A stretch of 48,795 bases of DNA, from NCBI GenBank assembly GCA_016928235.1, contig JAFGLD010000330.1:1-48795 (forward strand), in the 5' to 3' direction. Below are positions 8,323 through 16,292 of the stretch, piece by piece. The position numbers and the translations under genes were made by a program. Every line of letters begins with the position of its first letter. Position 1 is the first letter of the stretch. Below the pieces are notes generated by a model, which did not search any database, had not been told where the DNA came from, and saw nothing but the letters and a program-made list of their open reading frames with translations. Source of the stretch: Anaerolineae bacterium. GTDB taxonomy: Bacteria; Chloroflexota; Anaerolineae; Aggregatilineales; UBA3940.

Positions 8323-8342
8323 ATTCCCGCGAAAGCGGGAAT
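8323..8342. repeat. dRS3-like palindrome ATTCCC-N8-GGGAAT
   Basis: ATTCCCGCGAAAGCGGGAAT is a near-perfect palindrome of the widespread ATTCCC-N8-GGGAAT class (dRS3 in Neisseria; similar units occur in many phyla). A second, less perfect copy lies at 25042-25061. Confidence 0.6.
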
Positions 8343-8415
8343 CCATAAGCCACAATGACCTGCTGTTACTATTGTCATTCCCTATGGTGAGCGTGTTGAT
8401 CATCGACAACTCCCT

Positions 8416-8447
8416 TGAAAATAGTGATGAGTCAAACACTATTTTCA
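8416..8447. repeat. Inverted repeat of repeat family B
   Basis: TGAAAATAGTG and CACTATTTTCA are perfect 11-bp arms around a 10-bp loop containing GTGATGAGTC. The same arm sequence (TGAAAATAG ... CTATTTTCA) flanks heptamer runs near 38466-38527, 42113-42140 and 48695-48775. Confidence 0.55.
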
Positions 8448-8493
8448 TCCCTTTTCGATCATCGGCCACTCTCCGGATGGTTTTTGCCAATCA

Positions 8494-8546
8494 TTGGGTG
8501 ACGGAGATATTGGGGTCAAGAGATTTGCTTTTACACCGTCACCCAA
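8494..8546. repeat. Inverted repeat, possible terminator of upstream read-through
   Basis: TTGGGTGACGG (8494-8504) and CCGTCACCCAA (8536-8546) are perfect 11-bp arms with a 31-bp loop. It lies 43 bp past the amylopullulanase stop codon and may end that transcript, though no T-run follows. Confidence 0.4.
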
Positions 8547-8588
8547 CCTTCCATGCTTACGTGATCGCGCATTGATGCCAGGGTCGAG

Positions 8589-11500
8589 TCAGTCCTTTGA
8601 CACGTTGATATCATCGATCCGGATCCGTCCGAGCCGGCCCCAACGGGTAATCGATACTTCGATGCCATAGTAGTCTCGCTTGGCCGTAAAGCTGAGATCG
8701 AACTGCCGCCAATCGTAGCTACCACCCGGCAGCGGCAGGTTGACATAGCGACGCGAGCCGTCGGTGTGGAAAATAGTTACCCAGACCGTGGTTGTCGACT
8801 TCCACTCCATGTATTTGCCCTGGGCCCACAAACTGAGTGTAAAGGTATCGCCTGTTACGCCACCGACTGTGGGACGTTGGACCAGGCTCTTGGGCCAACG
8901 TCCGCCCCAAAGCGCCAGCGAACACGAGCCGGAGTGTGCAACACGGCAATCTTGCCCATCGATGCCTGTCAGGTACCAGGCTGTCCAGCCATCGGGGACG
9001 CGGTTACCGTCCACATCCAGCTCGAAGGAGCCGTTGGTGAGAAGGTTATCGTTGTCGGTGAGCGTGGTAAACGACCACGAGACAGGCACCTGCTGAACAT
9101 TGCCACCCGCATCGACCTCCCCCGTGATATCGACGGTGAATGTCGTGTTACCGGCCAGCGGCGCGGCAGGCATGAAGGTCAGCACTGTCCCGGTATCATC
9201 GAGGCTGAATGTCCCTACCACCGGGCCATCCGGGCTGCTGACGATGCAATCGGTCGCGGCGTCCATCGGGGCGCTCCACGTCATCGTGATGGACGTATCC
9301 GGCGCGACATTTTCCGCATCGGTCTCCGGGGTATGGGAAATAACCAACGGGTCGCGCCAGTGCTGCACCGCCTTATGATCGTCCGGGCCGTTGCCCCAAT
9401 CGGTAGCCGTATCATCGATGATCTGGGAGCCGCCCGTGCCATAACTGATGGTCACCTGCCGGTTGGCCAACCCGGTGATCGTCCCCCACTGCTCGACCGT
9501 ATCCCAGCTGCCGCGCGTGTATTTGTACTGCCCGTTGGCGCCGTCAGGAACACTGAGCGTCGTCTCCCACAGCTCGGATGAGCCGGATGCCCGGGTCATC
9601 GGTGTCGCGCCGGGGTTCCAGGAGGGGAGACCGGGCAGATCGCCCGCGACGTACACCGTGCCGGGCGTGTAGCTCGGCACACGGACCCGGAAAGTAACCT
9701 CGACGATCTTCTGCTCCGCGCGTTGGGTAATGGTGTTAGAGGAATCGGAGTGGTTGAAACTGGTATCGAGCGCCTGAGCCACGTATGTGTACTCAGTCCC
9801 GTTTACTACATCCTCGTCGCGGTAAGTGGTTGCCGGTGCCAGGACCCGCGCGACACGCGCGCCGGGTACCGTGCCATCGATGCTGCGAAATAGATCGTAT
9901 CCGTACAGATCGGCATCGCCGGGCGCGTCCCAGGCGAGATCGATGAAGCTGTCGCTCCAGTCAGTCACATGCAGATTGGCGGGAGCGGCAGGCGCGGTCG
10001 TATCGGCCGACGGGTTGACCGTCAGCATGCCGGGATTCGCGTAGCCGGTAGGAGCGGCGATGCCGTCCCGGTCGCAGTATGTCCACACCTGGCCACCGGT
10101 CGTGCTGTGACGGTAGAGATAGTGATAATCTCCCGCCGTTTCGGGCAGAAGCTGTCCCTGGTATTCATCGTTGTTGCCGCTGTCTGTGTTGAATGCGGCG
10201 TCGACCCAGGTCCACTGCAGGCTGCCGGCATCGGAGTTCCGCGGGCCGAAGCCCACCTGCGCGATCAGCCCGGGGGTCCGGCCGGGCTGCTGAGTCAGCC
10301 CATCGATCCACACTTGCCCGTAGATGTTCTCGGTGGGCGCCAGGCCGACAGTATGCGCGATGCTATCGGGCCACTGCACATTGCACCAGCTGATATCGGC
10401 ATGTGGCAGCCCGGCCACTTCGTTGGAGTGACCGCCGGTCAGACCGGCGGCATTCCGGCTTACCACGATGTAGTAGTAGCTTCGGCCGTCTTCGAGCCCA
10501 CTGTCTGTGTAGCCGGTCTCATTCGTCGAGGCGAGCAGGCTGTAGCCGCCGCCGCTCAACAGGCCTCGATATACCAGGTAACCGGTGGCGCCTGCCGCGG
10601 CGCTCCAGCCCAGGCAGACCTGGCCGTTGCTCTCGCTGGTTACGGCCAGATCGGTCACCGCGGCCGGCGGCACAGCGGGCATGGGCGATGTGAGCACCAG
10701 CAGCGCGCCGCCGCGGGCAGGAACGTCCGGAATGATAACCGCGCCGTTGCTGACCGTGTAGACGCCGCCGTTCAGCACATCGGTGAACTGCGCGCTGTCC
10801 GGCAGATACCCGTCGACGCTCACTGTGATGGTCTGAGCCCCACCGGCACGGTTGATGATCACCACGGCGGCATCCGAGTAATCGTCAGTCAGGCGTCCAT
10901 ACCCATAAACGTTGTTGGCGTCATCCACCAACAGCGTATCGAAGCTGCCTGTCCGCAGAGCCGGGTGCGCATTGCGGGTAGTGGCCAGCAGCGTGTAGTA
11001 GCTATGCAATTGCGATTGTCCGTCCTCGGTCTGGAGGTGGGTGTAGGTGGGCATCCCACTTGCATCGAGCCACGGGTAGGGAATACGGTTGTACGGATCA
11101 TCCTGCCAGGTCGATCCATCGTAGGTTGCCGGCGCGACCAGGCCGATCTCATCGCCATAGTAGATAGTCGGCGCGCCGGGCAGGGTCATCTGGAGCAGCA
11201 CGACACCTTTCAGCCGGGTCATGGCATCGCTCCAGTCGTAGCCGGGATCTTCGTAGATGGCCCGATCGTTCAGCCCTGCGTTTTCGTCCAGCATGAAGAG
11301 CGCCCGATTGGTGTCGTGGCTGCCCAGCAGGTTCATCATGGCAAAGAAGGCCTCGGGCGGATAGCGTTCTTCGAGATTACGCAACCGCTCATCGAGCTGG
11401 CTGGGCGTTAGCGGATCGAGCGATCCGGCCGAGCTGCCCGGGTTGTGGTCGTTGTCCACAAATGCTGTATCGCGCCAGAAGCTGAGCAGCGCCGAGCCGA

Positions 11501-13511
11501 GCTGGTAGTTCATTGTAGCATCCCACTCGGCGCCGAGCGTCCAGGCAGAGGCGTTGCCCCACTCCTCGCCCACGATGGTCGCTTCGGGCTTGACGGCATG
11601 GAGCGCCGCGCGGAAGCCCTCCCAGTAATCGTTGGTGGGATCATTGGTCGTGCCGGGGTCGACATCACCCGCTACGTCCAGCCGCCAGCCGTCGGCCCAC
11701 TGCATCCAGTATGGGCCAATCGAATCGAGGCCGTTGGCCCAGATCAGCGCGCGGACGTCAGGGCTGTTGGCTTGAAGCTTAGGCAGGCTGTCATAGCCGA
11801 ACCACGATTCGTAATCCTGCCCGGCGCAGGGGCCGGTCCCGGAGAAGTAGTACCAGCTCCGGTAGGGGCTGTCGATGCTCTCGCAGGCGCCCACCGATTC
11901 GTATCGACCGTAGCGGTCGAAATAGATGCTGTCGGACGAGGTGTGATTGAACACACCATCCAGGATGATACGCATCCCGCGGGCATGGGCTTCGTTTGCC
12001 AGCGCCTGGAAGGTGGCCGGCGAGCCAAAGTTGTCATCGATGATATGGTAGTCGGTCGTATCGTATTTGTGGTTTGACGGCGATTCGAAGATTGGGTTGA
12101 GGTAGAGAACCGTCACGCCCAGCGCGTCGAGATAATCGAGCTTATCGATGATCCCCTGGAGGTCGCCGCCGTAGAAATTGTTGCTGTAGCCGCCAAAACA
12201 GTCTGACGGGCTGCGCGGATCGCAGATGGGCGTGTTCCAGTCGCTGCCATGAGAACGGACGATGGTTCCTCCAGGCTCATCGTAGAAGAACGCGCCCGCA
12301 GGCGTATTGTTGCTCGTGTCGCCATCCCGGAAACGGTCCGGGAAGATCTGGTAGATGACGCCGTCCTTGACCCAATCCGGCGTTCGGAAAGCCGGATCGT
12401 AAACGGTCAACTGCCAGCTCCGGTCCTGGGTATCGTCCAATGGCTCGCCCCAGCCGCCGGTTCTCGCTGCGTCGTCCTCGTAATAATCGGTATCGGTGCC
12501 GTCAATCGCGATCAACCGGTACCAGTAGATGGTCGGCTCGCTGCTGGCCGGAAGGGTGACTTCCCACCATTCGTATTCGCTATCGCCTGCCGCGCGAGTC
12601 ATGGTGAGCAGCATCTGGGTATCGGTGCGATCATTCCAGACACGCGCTCTGGCACCTGTCAAATCACCGGCGGCGGCGCGTAAGCGCAGCGTCACCGGTG
12701 TTCCGATAGGCACCGGGCCGCCGGGCGCGCGGTACAACGGATCGCGGCTGTTGTGACCCAGCTCGCTCCACTGGACGTTGTTGTCATGCGATGCGCCGCC
12801 GCCGGAGATCGTCAGGATGTGGGTGTCAGCATGGTAGGAAAACAAGACGCCTGTTCCATCCTCCGGAACGTTAAAGAGGATATTTGCCCCGCCCGGCGCA
12901 CCGCCCTGACCATAATTCTCATCCCAGCTCTCGTTGATCGCTACTTTGGCCTCATAGCTACCGGCGGGAAGGGCGTCGATGGCAAAGGTGTAGATCCCAT
13001 TCCCGTCGATATCTTGCAGCCAGGAGCGCAGGCAGCCGGGATCCCAATCATCAGAACAACCCAGCTCACTTTGAAAGCTGCCCGTTGCTACAGCGATGAC
13101 GGCGTTCTGATTGCTGGTAACCCAATGAGATTGGTGATCGTAGTAGAACTTGACGGCAGTCGAATCGGCCAGGCCCAACTCGATGTTCGACCCGTCGCGG
13201 ACAGCATTCAGGCCATAATTCTCATCCCAGCCGTTGTTGAGAGCCGCCTTATATTCCCAGCTCCCTGCCGGAATCTGCCAGGTTACCTGCCATATATCAT
13301 CGTTGCTGTCGTACAACAGGTAGGCTGCCTCGCAAGCCGGATCCCAGTCGCCGGCACAGCCTATCGCCGACTGCAAGTTTCCGACGATCGTCACGCTGGA
13401 CGGGTTGGGTGTATTGGCCGCGTGAGCCTGTGTCATGACAAGCACGCTGGCCAGGATAACGAGAAGAATAACTCCCATTGAAACAGGTTTTAGATGACGT
13501 GTCACTTGCAT
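8589..13511 (-). CDS. Secreted multidomain amylopullulanase (GH13)
   Basis: About 1640 residues from ATG 13511 (AAAGGGG upstream; the next residues form a signal peptide, VILLVILASVLVMTQAHAA). Two X25-like modules follow (about 37-132 and 135-236, sharing a SxIGC/SELGC + DWDP + WDENYG pattern), then an N-terminal GH13-associated domain (about 245-370) and the GH13 barrel (about 380-900). Catalytic motifs: DGVFNH, GWRLDVAGD (Asp about 612), VGEEWG (Glu about 649) and LLGSHD (Asp about 733). After it come an Fn3 domain, an amylopullulanase-type C-terminal domain (VQWPDSIAHTVG...), another Fn3, a CBM20-like module, a bacterial Ig-like domain and a terminal CBM4-like domain (NLLTNGSFELDVDGNRVPDG). 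The enzyme should cleave alpha-1,4 and probably alpha-1,6 bonds in starch or pullulan outside the cell. There is no LPXTG or SLH anchor. The promoter region carries the MarR-type operator. Confidence 0.93.
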   Translation of the reverse strand: MQVTRHLKPVSMGVILLVILASVLVMTQAHAANTPNPSSVTIVGNLQSAIGCAGDWDPACEAAYLLYDSNDDIWQVTWQIPAGSWEYKAALNNGWDENYGLNAVRDGSNIELGLADSTAVKFYYDHQSHWVTSNQNAVIAVATGSFQSELGCSDDWDPGCLRSWLQDIDGNGIYTFAIDALPAGSYEAKVAINESWDENYGQGGAPGGANILFNVPEDGTGVLFSYHADTHILTISGGGASHDNNVQWSELGHNSRDPLYRAPGGPVPIGTPVTLRLRAAAGDLTGARARVWNDRTDTQMLLTMTRAAGDSEYEWWEVTLPASSEPTIYWYRLIAIDGTDTDYYEDDAARTGGWGEPLDDTQDRSWQLTVYDPAFRTPDWVKDGVIYQIFPDRFRDGDTSNNTPAGAFFYDEPGGTIVRSHGSDWNTPICDPRSPSDCFGGYSNNFYGGDLQGIIDKLDYLDALGVTVLYLNPIFESPSNHKYDTTDYHIIDDNFGSPATFQALANEAHARGMRIILDGVFNHTSSDSIYFDRYGRYESVGACESIDSPYRSWYYFSGTGPCAGQDYESWFGYDSLPKLQANSPDVRALIWANGLDSIGPYWMQWADGWRLDVAGDVDPGTTNDPTNDYWEGFRAALHAVKPEATIVGEEWGNASAWTLGAEWDATMNYQLGSALLSFWRDTAFVDNDHNPGSSAGSLDPLTPSQLDERLRNLEERYPPEAFFAMMNLLGSHDTNRALFMLDENAGLNDRAIYEDPGYDWSDAMTRLKGVVLLQMTLPGAPTIYYGDEIGLVAPATYDGSTWQDDPYNRIPYPWLDASGMPTYTHLQTEDGQSQLHSYYTLLATTRNAHPALRTGSFDTLLVDDANNVYGYGRLTDDYSDAAVVIINRAGGAQTITVSVDGYLPDSAQFTDVLNGGVYTVSNGAVIIPDVPARGGALLVLTSPMPAVPPAAVTDLAVTSESNGQVCLGWSAAAGATGYLVYRGLLSGGGYSLLASTNETGYTDSGLEDGRSYYYIVVSRNAAGLTGGHSNEVAGLPHADISWCNVQWPDSIAHTVGLAPTENIYGQVWIDGLTQQPGRTPGLIAQVGFGPRNSDAGSLQWTWVDAAFNTDSGNNDEYQGQLLPETAGDYHYLYRHSTTGGQVWTYCDRDGIAAPTGYANPGMLTVNPSADTTAPAAPANLHVTDWSDSFIDLAWDAPGDADLYGYDLFRSIDGTVPGARVARVLAPATTYRDEDVVNGTEYTYVAQALDTSFNHSDSSNTITQRAEQKIVEVTFRVRVPSYTPGTVYVAGDLPGLPSWNPGATPMTRASGSSELWETTLSVPDGANGQYKYTRGSWDTVEQWGTITGLANRQVTISYGTGGSQIIDDTATDWGNGPDDHKAVQHWRDPLVISHTPETDAENVAPDTSITMTWSAPMDAATDCIVSSPDGPVVGTFSLDDTGTVLTFMPAAPLAGNTTFTVDITGEVDAGGNVQQVPVSWSFTTLTDNDNLLTNGSFELDVDGNRVPDGWTAWYLTGIDGQDCRVAHSGSCSLALWGGRWPKSLVQRPTVGGVTGDTFTLSLWAQGKYMEWKSTTTVWVTIFHTDGSRRYVNLPLPGGSYDWRQFDLSFTAKRDYYGIEVSITRWGRLGRIRIDDINVSKD

Positions 13512-13692
13512 GCTGTACCCCTTTACAGATGAATAGACGAACAAAACGAGCATTGAATGGTTGTCTGTTTCAGGGAGGGGTGGCTGCGATGAATGAGGAG
13601 ATTGGAGACACACAATCTGCTTGTTCCATGTCCCCCGAATGGCAAATGTGAGCAGATGTCCGGATGTGTGGGCGCCCCTCGACTGATAGTAC

Positions 13693-13742
13693 AGTTGCGA
13701 CTGTAACAGTTGCGCCATGAATTGTTGCGTACACAACAATTC
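13693..13742 (-). promoter_or_regulatory. Palindromic operator with direct repeats, probable MarR site
   Basis: A perfect inverted repeat, GAATTGTTG - 6 bp - CAACAATTC, occupies 13719-13742. Three GTTGCG motifs occur at about 13693, 13708 and 13723, each 15 bp apart. The palindrome overlaps the -10 box. The string GAATTGTTGCGTACA and the upstream ACAGTTGCG are shared with the site in front of the MarR gene. A 9-bp-arm dyad of TTGTTG type is typical of MarR-family operators. Confidence 0.7.
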
Positions 13743-13767
13743 TACAACGCTTTTTGGGCCGGGTCAA
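13739..13767 (-). promoter_or_regulatory. Promoter of amylopullulanase
   Basis: On the minus strand TTGACC (13762-13767), a 17-bp spacer and TAGAAT (13739-13744). The palindromic operator begins inside the -10, so a bound regulator would block RNA polymerase. Confidence 0.7.
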
Positions 13768-13835
13768 TACCTGATAGCGTGTTCACAGTGCCCAGTCTTG
13801 CCTGGTCTCCTGTCCATCCTTTGTGAGGTTGCCGG

Positions 13836-14741
13836 TCAGATAGGTTGACTATTTGTGGCTCTGGTTGATGATTTCGAGGGGAGATCCAGCTTCATCTCGA
13901 TCCGGGAAAACGCATCGACATATCCGTTGGCATAGTACGCCTCCAGGTATGGCGCGTCGATGGGCATGTTTTCGGCCAGGGTGTCCAACGTTGCAAAGCG
14001 TGTGTGCAAAAGGTAGAGAAGCTCGCCGGCGACGCCATTGAGTGTGTTATCCTCTAACGAGAGCAGGACGCGCCGGAGCTGAAGGGGAGTTTGCTCGTAG
14101 CTAACCCATCCGCTGTGTTCTGTTGCCGGATCGATGATCTCGAGTGCTTTGAGGGTGCCGGAGTTGACGAAGGTCTCCACCTGGTTGAGCCAGGCTTGTG
14201 GTTCCTTGCGTTTTTTTGCCAGATCGAGTGTCTGCTCCTGGCTCAGCCAGGTCAGTTTGAGATCACGCTCTTCGATGTCCTTCTGGGGAAGGGGAGGTGG
14301 GCCGGGGGGGCGTCGCAGCACAGCCAGTCGACGCGTTTCCCGGAACCCGTAATTCAGAAAGAGTTCCAGGGCAGGCACATTGCCGACGATAACCTCCAGG
14401 TAGATGGTCTTTGCCCGCCGCCTGATGGCCTGCTGGATGCAGTATTCTACCAATGCGCTGCCTGTCCCGCGTCGTCGTGAGTGGGGCAGCACACCCAGGC
14501 GTGTCAGCCAGCCATTTTGACCCCGCAACCCAAGCATGCATAGTCCTAAGATGCGGTTCTTTTCCATAGCTACTGCCGAAGCATCCAGGAGGACGTCGTA
14601 ATCGGCGATGTACTCGCCCAGGCGACGAGCCGTCATGGGCATCGGAACCAGGTAATCGACGCGGGTTTGGTTATATGCCGCAGTTAACTCCTGGATTGAA
14701 AACTGACTGGCCGGCACCAGTTTCACGAGGGCATTCTCCAC
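13836..14741 (-). CDS. GNAT-family N-acetyltransferase
   Basis: 301 residues. The acetyl-CoA binding motif A is clear: LTRLGVLPHSRRRGTGSALV (about residues 79-98, Q/RxxGxG/A type), followed by IYLEVIVGNVPALELFLNYG (motif B, about 113-132). The C-terminal 150 residues look like a second, degenerate GNAT half (LYLLHTRFATLDTL..., ending in YYANGYVDAF), as in two-domain acetyltransferases. The soluble substrate is unknown. It is the last gene of the minus-strand signalling operon, 8 bp after the stop of the preceding receiver gene, so it may be an output or a bystander of that pathway. Confidence 0.85.
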   Translation of the reverse strand: MENALVKLVPASQFSIQELTAAYNQTRVDYLVPMPMTARRLGEYIADYDVLLDASAVAMEKNRILGLCMLGLRGQNGWLTRLGVLPHSRRRGTGSALVEYCIQQAIRRRAKTIYLEVIVGNVPALELFLNYGFRETRRLAVLRRPPGPPPLPQKDIEERDLKLTWLSQEQTLDLAKKRKEPQAWLNQVETFVNSGTLKALEIIDPATEHSGWVSYEQTPLQLRRVLLSLEDNTLNGVAGELLYLLHTRFATLDTLAENMPIDAPYLEAYYANGYVDAFSRIEMKLDLPSKSSTRATNSQPI

Positions 14742-14749
14742 ATACCTTA

Positions 14750-15127
14750 TTACGTCGAAGTCAGAAAGGCAGCGATCTGATTAGGAAACCGGCGTGTATC
14801 AATCGGCTTGGCGATGTATCCCTGGCAGCCATAAGCAGCGACCATCTGGCCCGCGGTCTCTGAAGGCCAGGCAGTGACGACCACCAAAGGGACGTGGCGC
14901 AGGGTTTCATTTTGCTTTAGCCAGGCTGCCACGGTCTGGCCGTCGACGTCGGGTAATCCCAGGTCGAGCAGGATCAGGTCAGGGTGTTCGGCCAGGGCCA
15001 TTCCGAGGCCGGTCTCGCCGTCTTCCGCGTGCAGGATGGTGTATGCGTGCTTTTCTAACACGCGGCTCATGATACGAGCGTTGTTTGGGTTGTCCTCAAT
15101 CAGCAGGATGGTTGGCGCTTTGCTCAT
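14750..15127 (-). CDS. Stand-alone response regulator receiver protein
   Basis: 125 residues, a single CheY-like receiver. Acidic pocket LLIEDN at residues 8-13, phosphorylated Asp in LILLDLGLPD (about residue 55), the T/S of VVVTAW and the Lys of YIAKPIDT are all present. No output domain is attached. The start overlaps the end of the upstream receiver gene by 4 bp (ATGA), indicating translational coupling. It likely relays phosphate from the large kinase of the same operon. Confidence 0.92.
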   Translation of the reverse strand: MSKAPTILLIEDNPNNARIMSRVLEKHAYTILHAEDGETGLGMALAEHPDLILLDLGLPDVDGQTVAAWLKQNETLRHVPLVVVTAWPSETAGQMVAAYGCQGYIAKPIDTRRFPNQIAAFLTST

Positions 15128-15567
15128 AATGCGCTTCTTTGTTCAGGCTCGCTGACCAATTTGAGTGACCCGGTGGTTATATTTTTCACAGTGAACTTTC
15201 CATTGAGAAAGCTGGCCAGTACATTTTGTAGATCGGCTCGGTTGAGCGGCTTACGCAGGTAGTCATCGCAGCCTGCCGAAAGATAATGCTCTTTATCTCC
15301 AACCATGGCGTTGGCTGTGAGTGCCACAACAGGAATGTGCTTGAGCTTAGGGTCTTCCTTGATACGACGGGTACACTCAACGCCGTCAATATCCGGCAAG
15401 TTAATATCCATCAAAATCAGATCGGGGTTGAGTTCGGCTGCCATGCGCAGGCCATCCAGACCGGTTGCTGCTTGAACGATCTCGTGCTCCTGTTTCTCTA
15501 ACATGAGCATACGCATAACCAGTCGAAAGTTCTGAAAGTTATCTTCAACGTAGAGTATCTTGTACAT
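15124..15567 (-). CDS. Stand-alone response regulator receiver protein
   Basis: 147 residues: a receiver (YVEDN at 6-10, Asp in LILMDINLPD about 53, ALTANA, YLRKPL) plus a short C-terminal tail of about 25 residues without a recognised domain. It is the middle of three receivers in this operon. The pattern LILMDINLPD(I/M)DG and GCDDYLRKP is that of receivers associated with hybrid kinases of the Anaerolineae type. Coupled by ATGA overlap to the next gene. Confidence 0.92.
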   Translation of the reverse strand: MYKILYVEDNFQNFRLVMRMLMLEKQEHEIVQAATGLDGLRMAAELNPDLILMDINLPDIDGVECTRRIKEDPKLKHIPVVALTANAMVGDKEHYLSAGCDDYLRKPLNRADLQNVLASFLNGKFTVKNITTGSLKLVSEPEQRSAL

Positions 15568-15672
15568 AATGATTTAGACTGATGCTTCAGTCCCTCCTCG
15601 AACAATAAAATTAAATGCCCCGTTATTCCATATCCAATCTGACTCGATTATTTTCATCCCTGCCCAGGCTGG

Positions 15673-16287
15673 TTACCCGGCCGGGCTCTGAGTTGTTAAT
15701 TCCGGATTGGCATCCTGTGTTTTACCGGGTTCTACCGCGCCGCTGCGGCTCGAGTTGGCATCCTGTGTTCTGCCGGGATCTGTTGTGCCGCTGAGGATCG
15801 GGTTGGCATCCTGTGTCTTACCGGGCTCTGTCGTGCCGCTGAGGCTCGAGTTGGCATCCTGTGTTTTACCGGGCTCTGTCGCGCCGCTGAGGCTCGAGTT
15901 GGCAATCAGTGTTTTGCCGGGTTCTGTTGCGCCACCAAGATAGGGTGTGATCTGCTCGATAAATGTGCGTGTGTTGATTGGCTTGGTGATGTAGCCCGCG
16001 CATCCATAGCTGCGGGCGCGACGCTCGACCGCGGGATCGGTGCTGGCGGTGACAGCAACGATGGGAACGCTGCCGGGGATGCGCTTGATCAATGCGGCAA
16101 CTGTGTGCCCTCCCAGATCGGGCAGCCCCATGTCAAGCAGGATCAGATCGACCTTTTGTTCATGGATAATCTTGACTCCGCTGAGGCCCTCAGTAGCAAA
16201 CATAACCTCATGTCCTGCACGCTCCAATACGCGGGTCAGGATTTTAATGCTGTTTGGGTCGTCTTCAATGATCAAAATAGTAGCCAT
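15673..16287 (-). CDS. Receiver protein with a 16-residue tandem-repeat tail
   Basis: 204 residues from ATG 16287 (GGGAG upstream; a TTG at 16296 overlaps the kinase stop). Residues 1-120 are a standard receiver: IIEDDP, LILLDMGLPD with the phospho-Asp, AVTAST, YITKPINT. The remainder is five copies of a 16-residue unit resembling GTTEPGKTQDANSSLS, ending ELTTQSPAG. The tail is hydrophilic, low-complexity and probably unstructured. It is encoded by 48-bp direct repeats. Placed six bases after the stop of the large kinase gene, it is probably its first partner. The role of the tail (linker, docking or none) cannot be judged. Confidence 0.88.
   Translation of the reverse strand: MATILIIEDDPNSIKILTRVLERAGHEVMFATEGLSGVKIIHEQKVDLILLDMGLPDLGGHTVAALIKRIPGSVPIVAVTASTDPAVERRARSYGCAGYITKPINTRTFIEQITPYLGGATEPGKTLIANSSLSGATEPGKTQDANSSLSGTTEPGKTQDANPILSGTTDPGRTQDANSSRSGAVEPGKTQDANPELTTQSPAG
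15704..15945 (-). repeat. 48-bp in-frame minisatellite, five units
   Basis: Each unit begins GTTGGCATCCTGTGT on the plus strand and continues with CCGGG.TCTG... and GCCGCTGAGGCTCG-type sequence. Four units are close copies; the fifth (nearest the receiver domain) is diverged. The 48-bp period keeps the frame. Copy number could vary among strains by slippage or unequal crossing over. Confidence 0.8.
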
Positions 16288-16292
16288 GATAG

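Larger units (their letters stand above)
8214..8588. other. Repeat-rich intergenic region
   Basis: No gene is visible. It contains a heptamer run (GTGACGA GTGATGA GTGACGA, 8232-8252), a dRS3-like palindrome (8323-8342), a perfect inverted repeat (8416-8447) and another inverted repeat (8494-8546). The stretch CATTCCCTATGGTGAG near 8376-8391 recurs inverted near 38457, just before a receiver gene. Confidence 0.6.
13512..13835. other. Divergent spacer and long 5' leader of amylopullulanase
   Basis: It holds the amylopullulanase promoter and operator (13693-13767) and an untranslated leader of about 220 nt on the minus strand. No gene is supported. In-frame upstream ATG codons exist in the leader but would destroy the signal peptide and have no ribosome site. 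Confidence 0.55.

Noticed and set aside
9969..11411. 480-codon open frame antisense to the amylopullulanase
   Set aside because: Same reason: it lies opposite the GH13 domain with intact motifs, and its product has no recognisable domain.
15704..15945. Possible CRISPR-like array
   Set aside because: The 48-bp units are contiguous, in frame and have no spacers.
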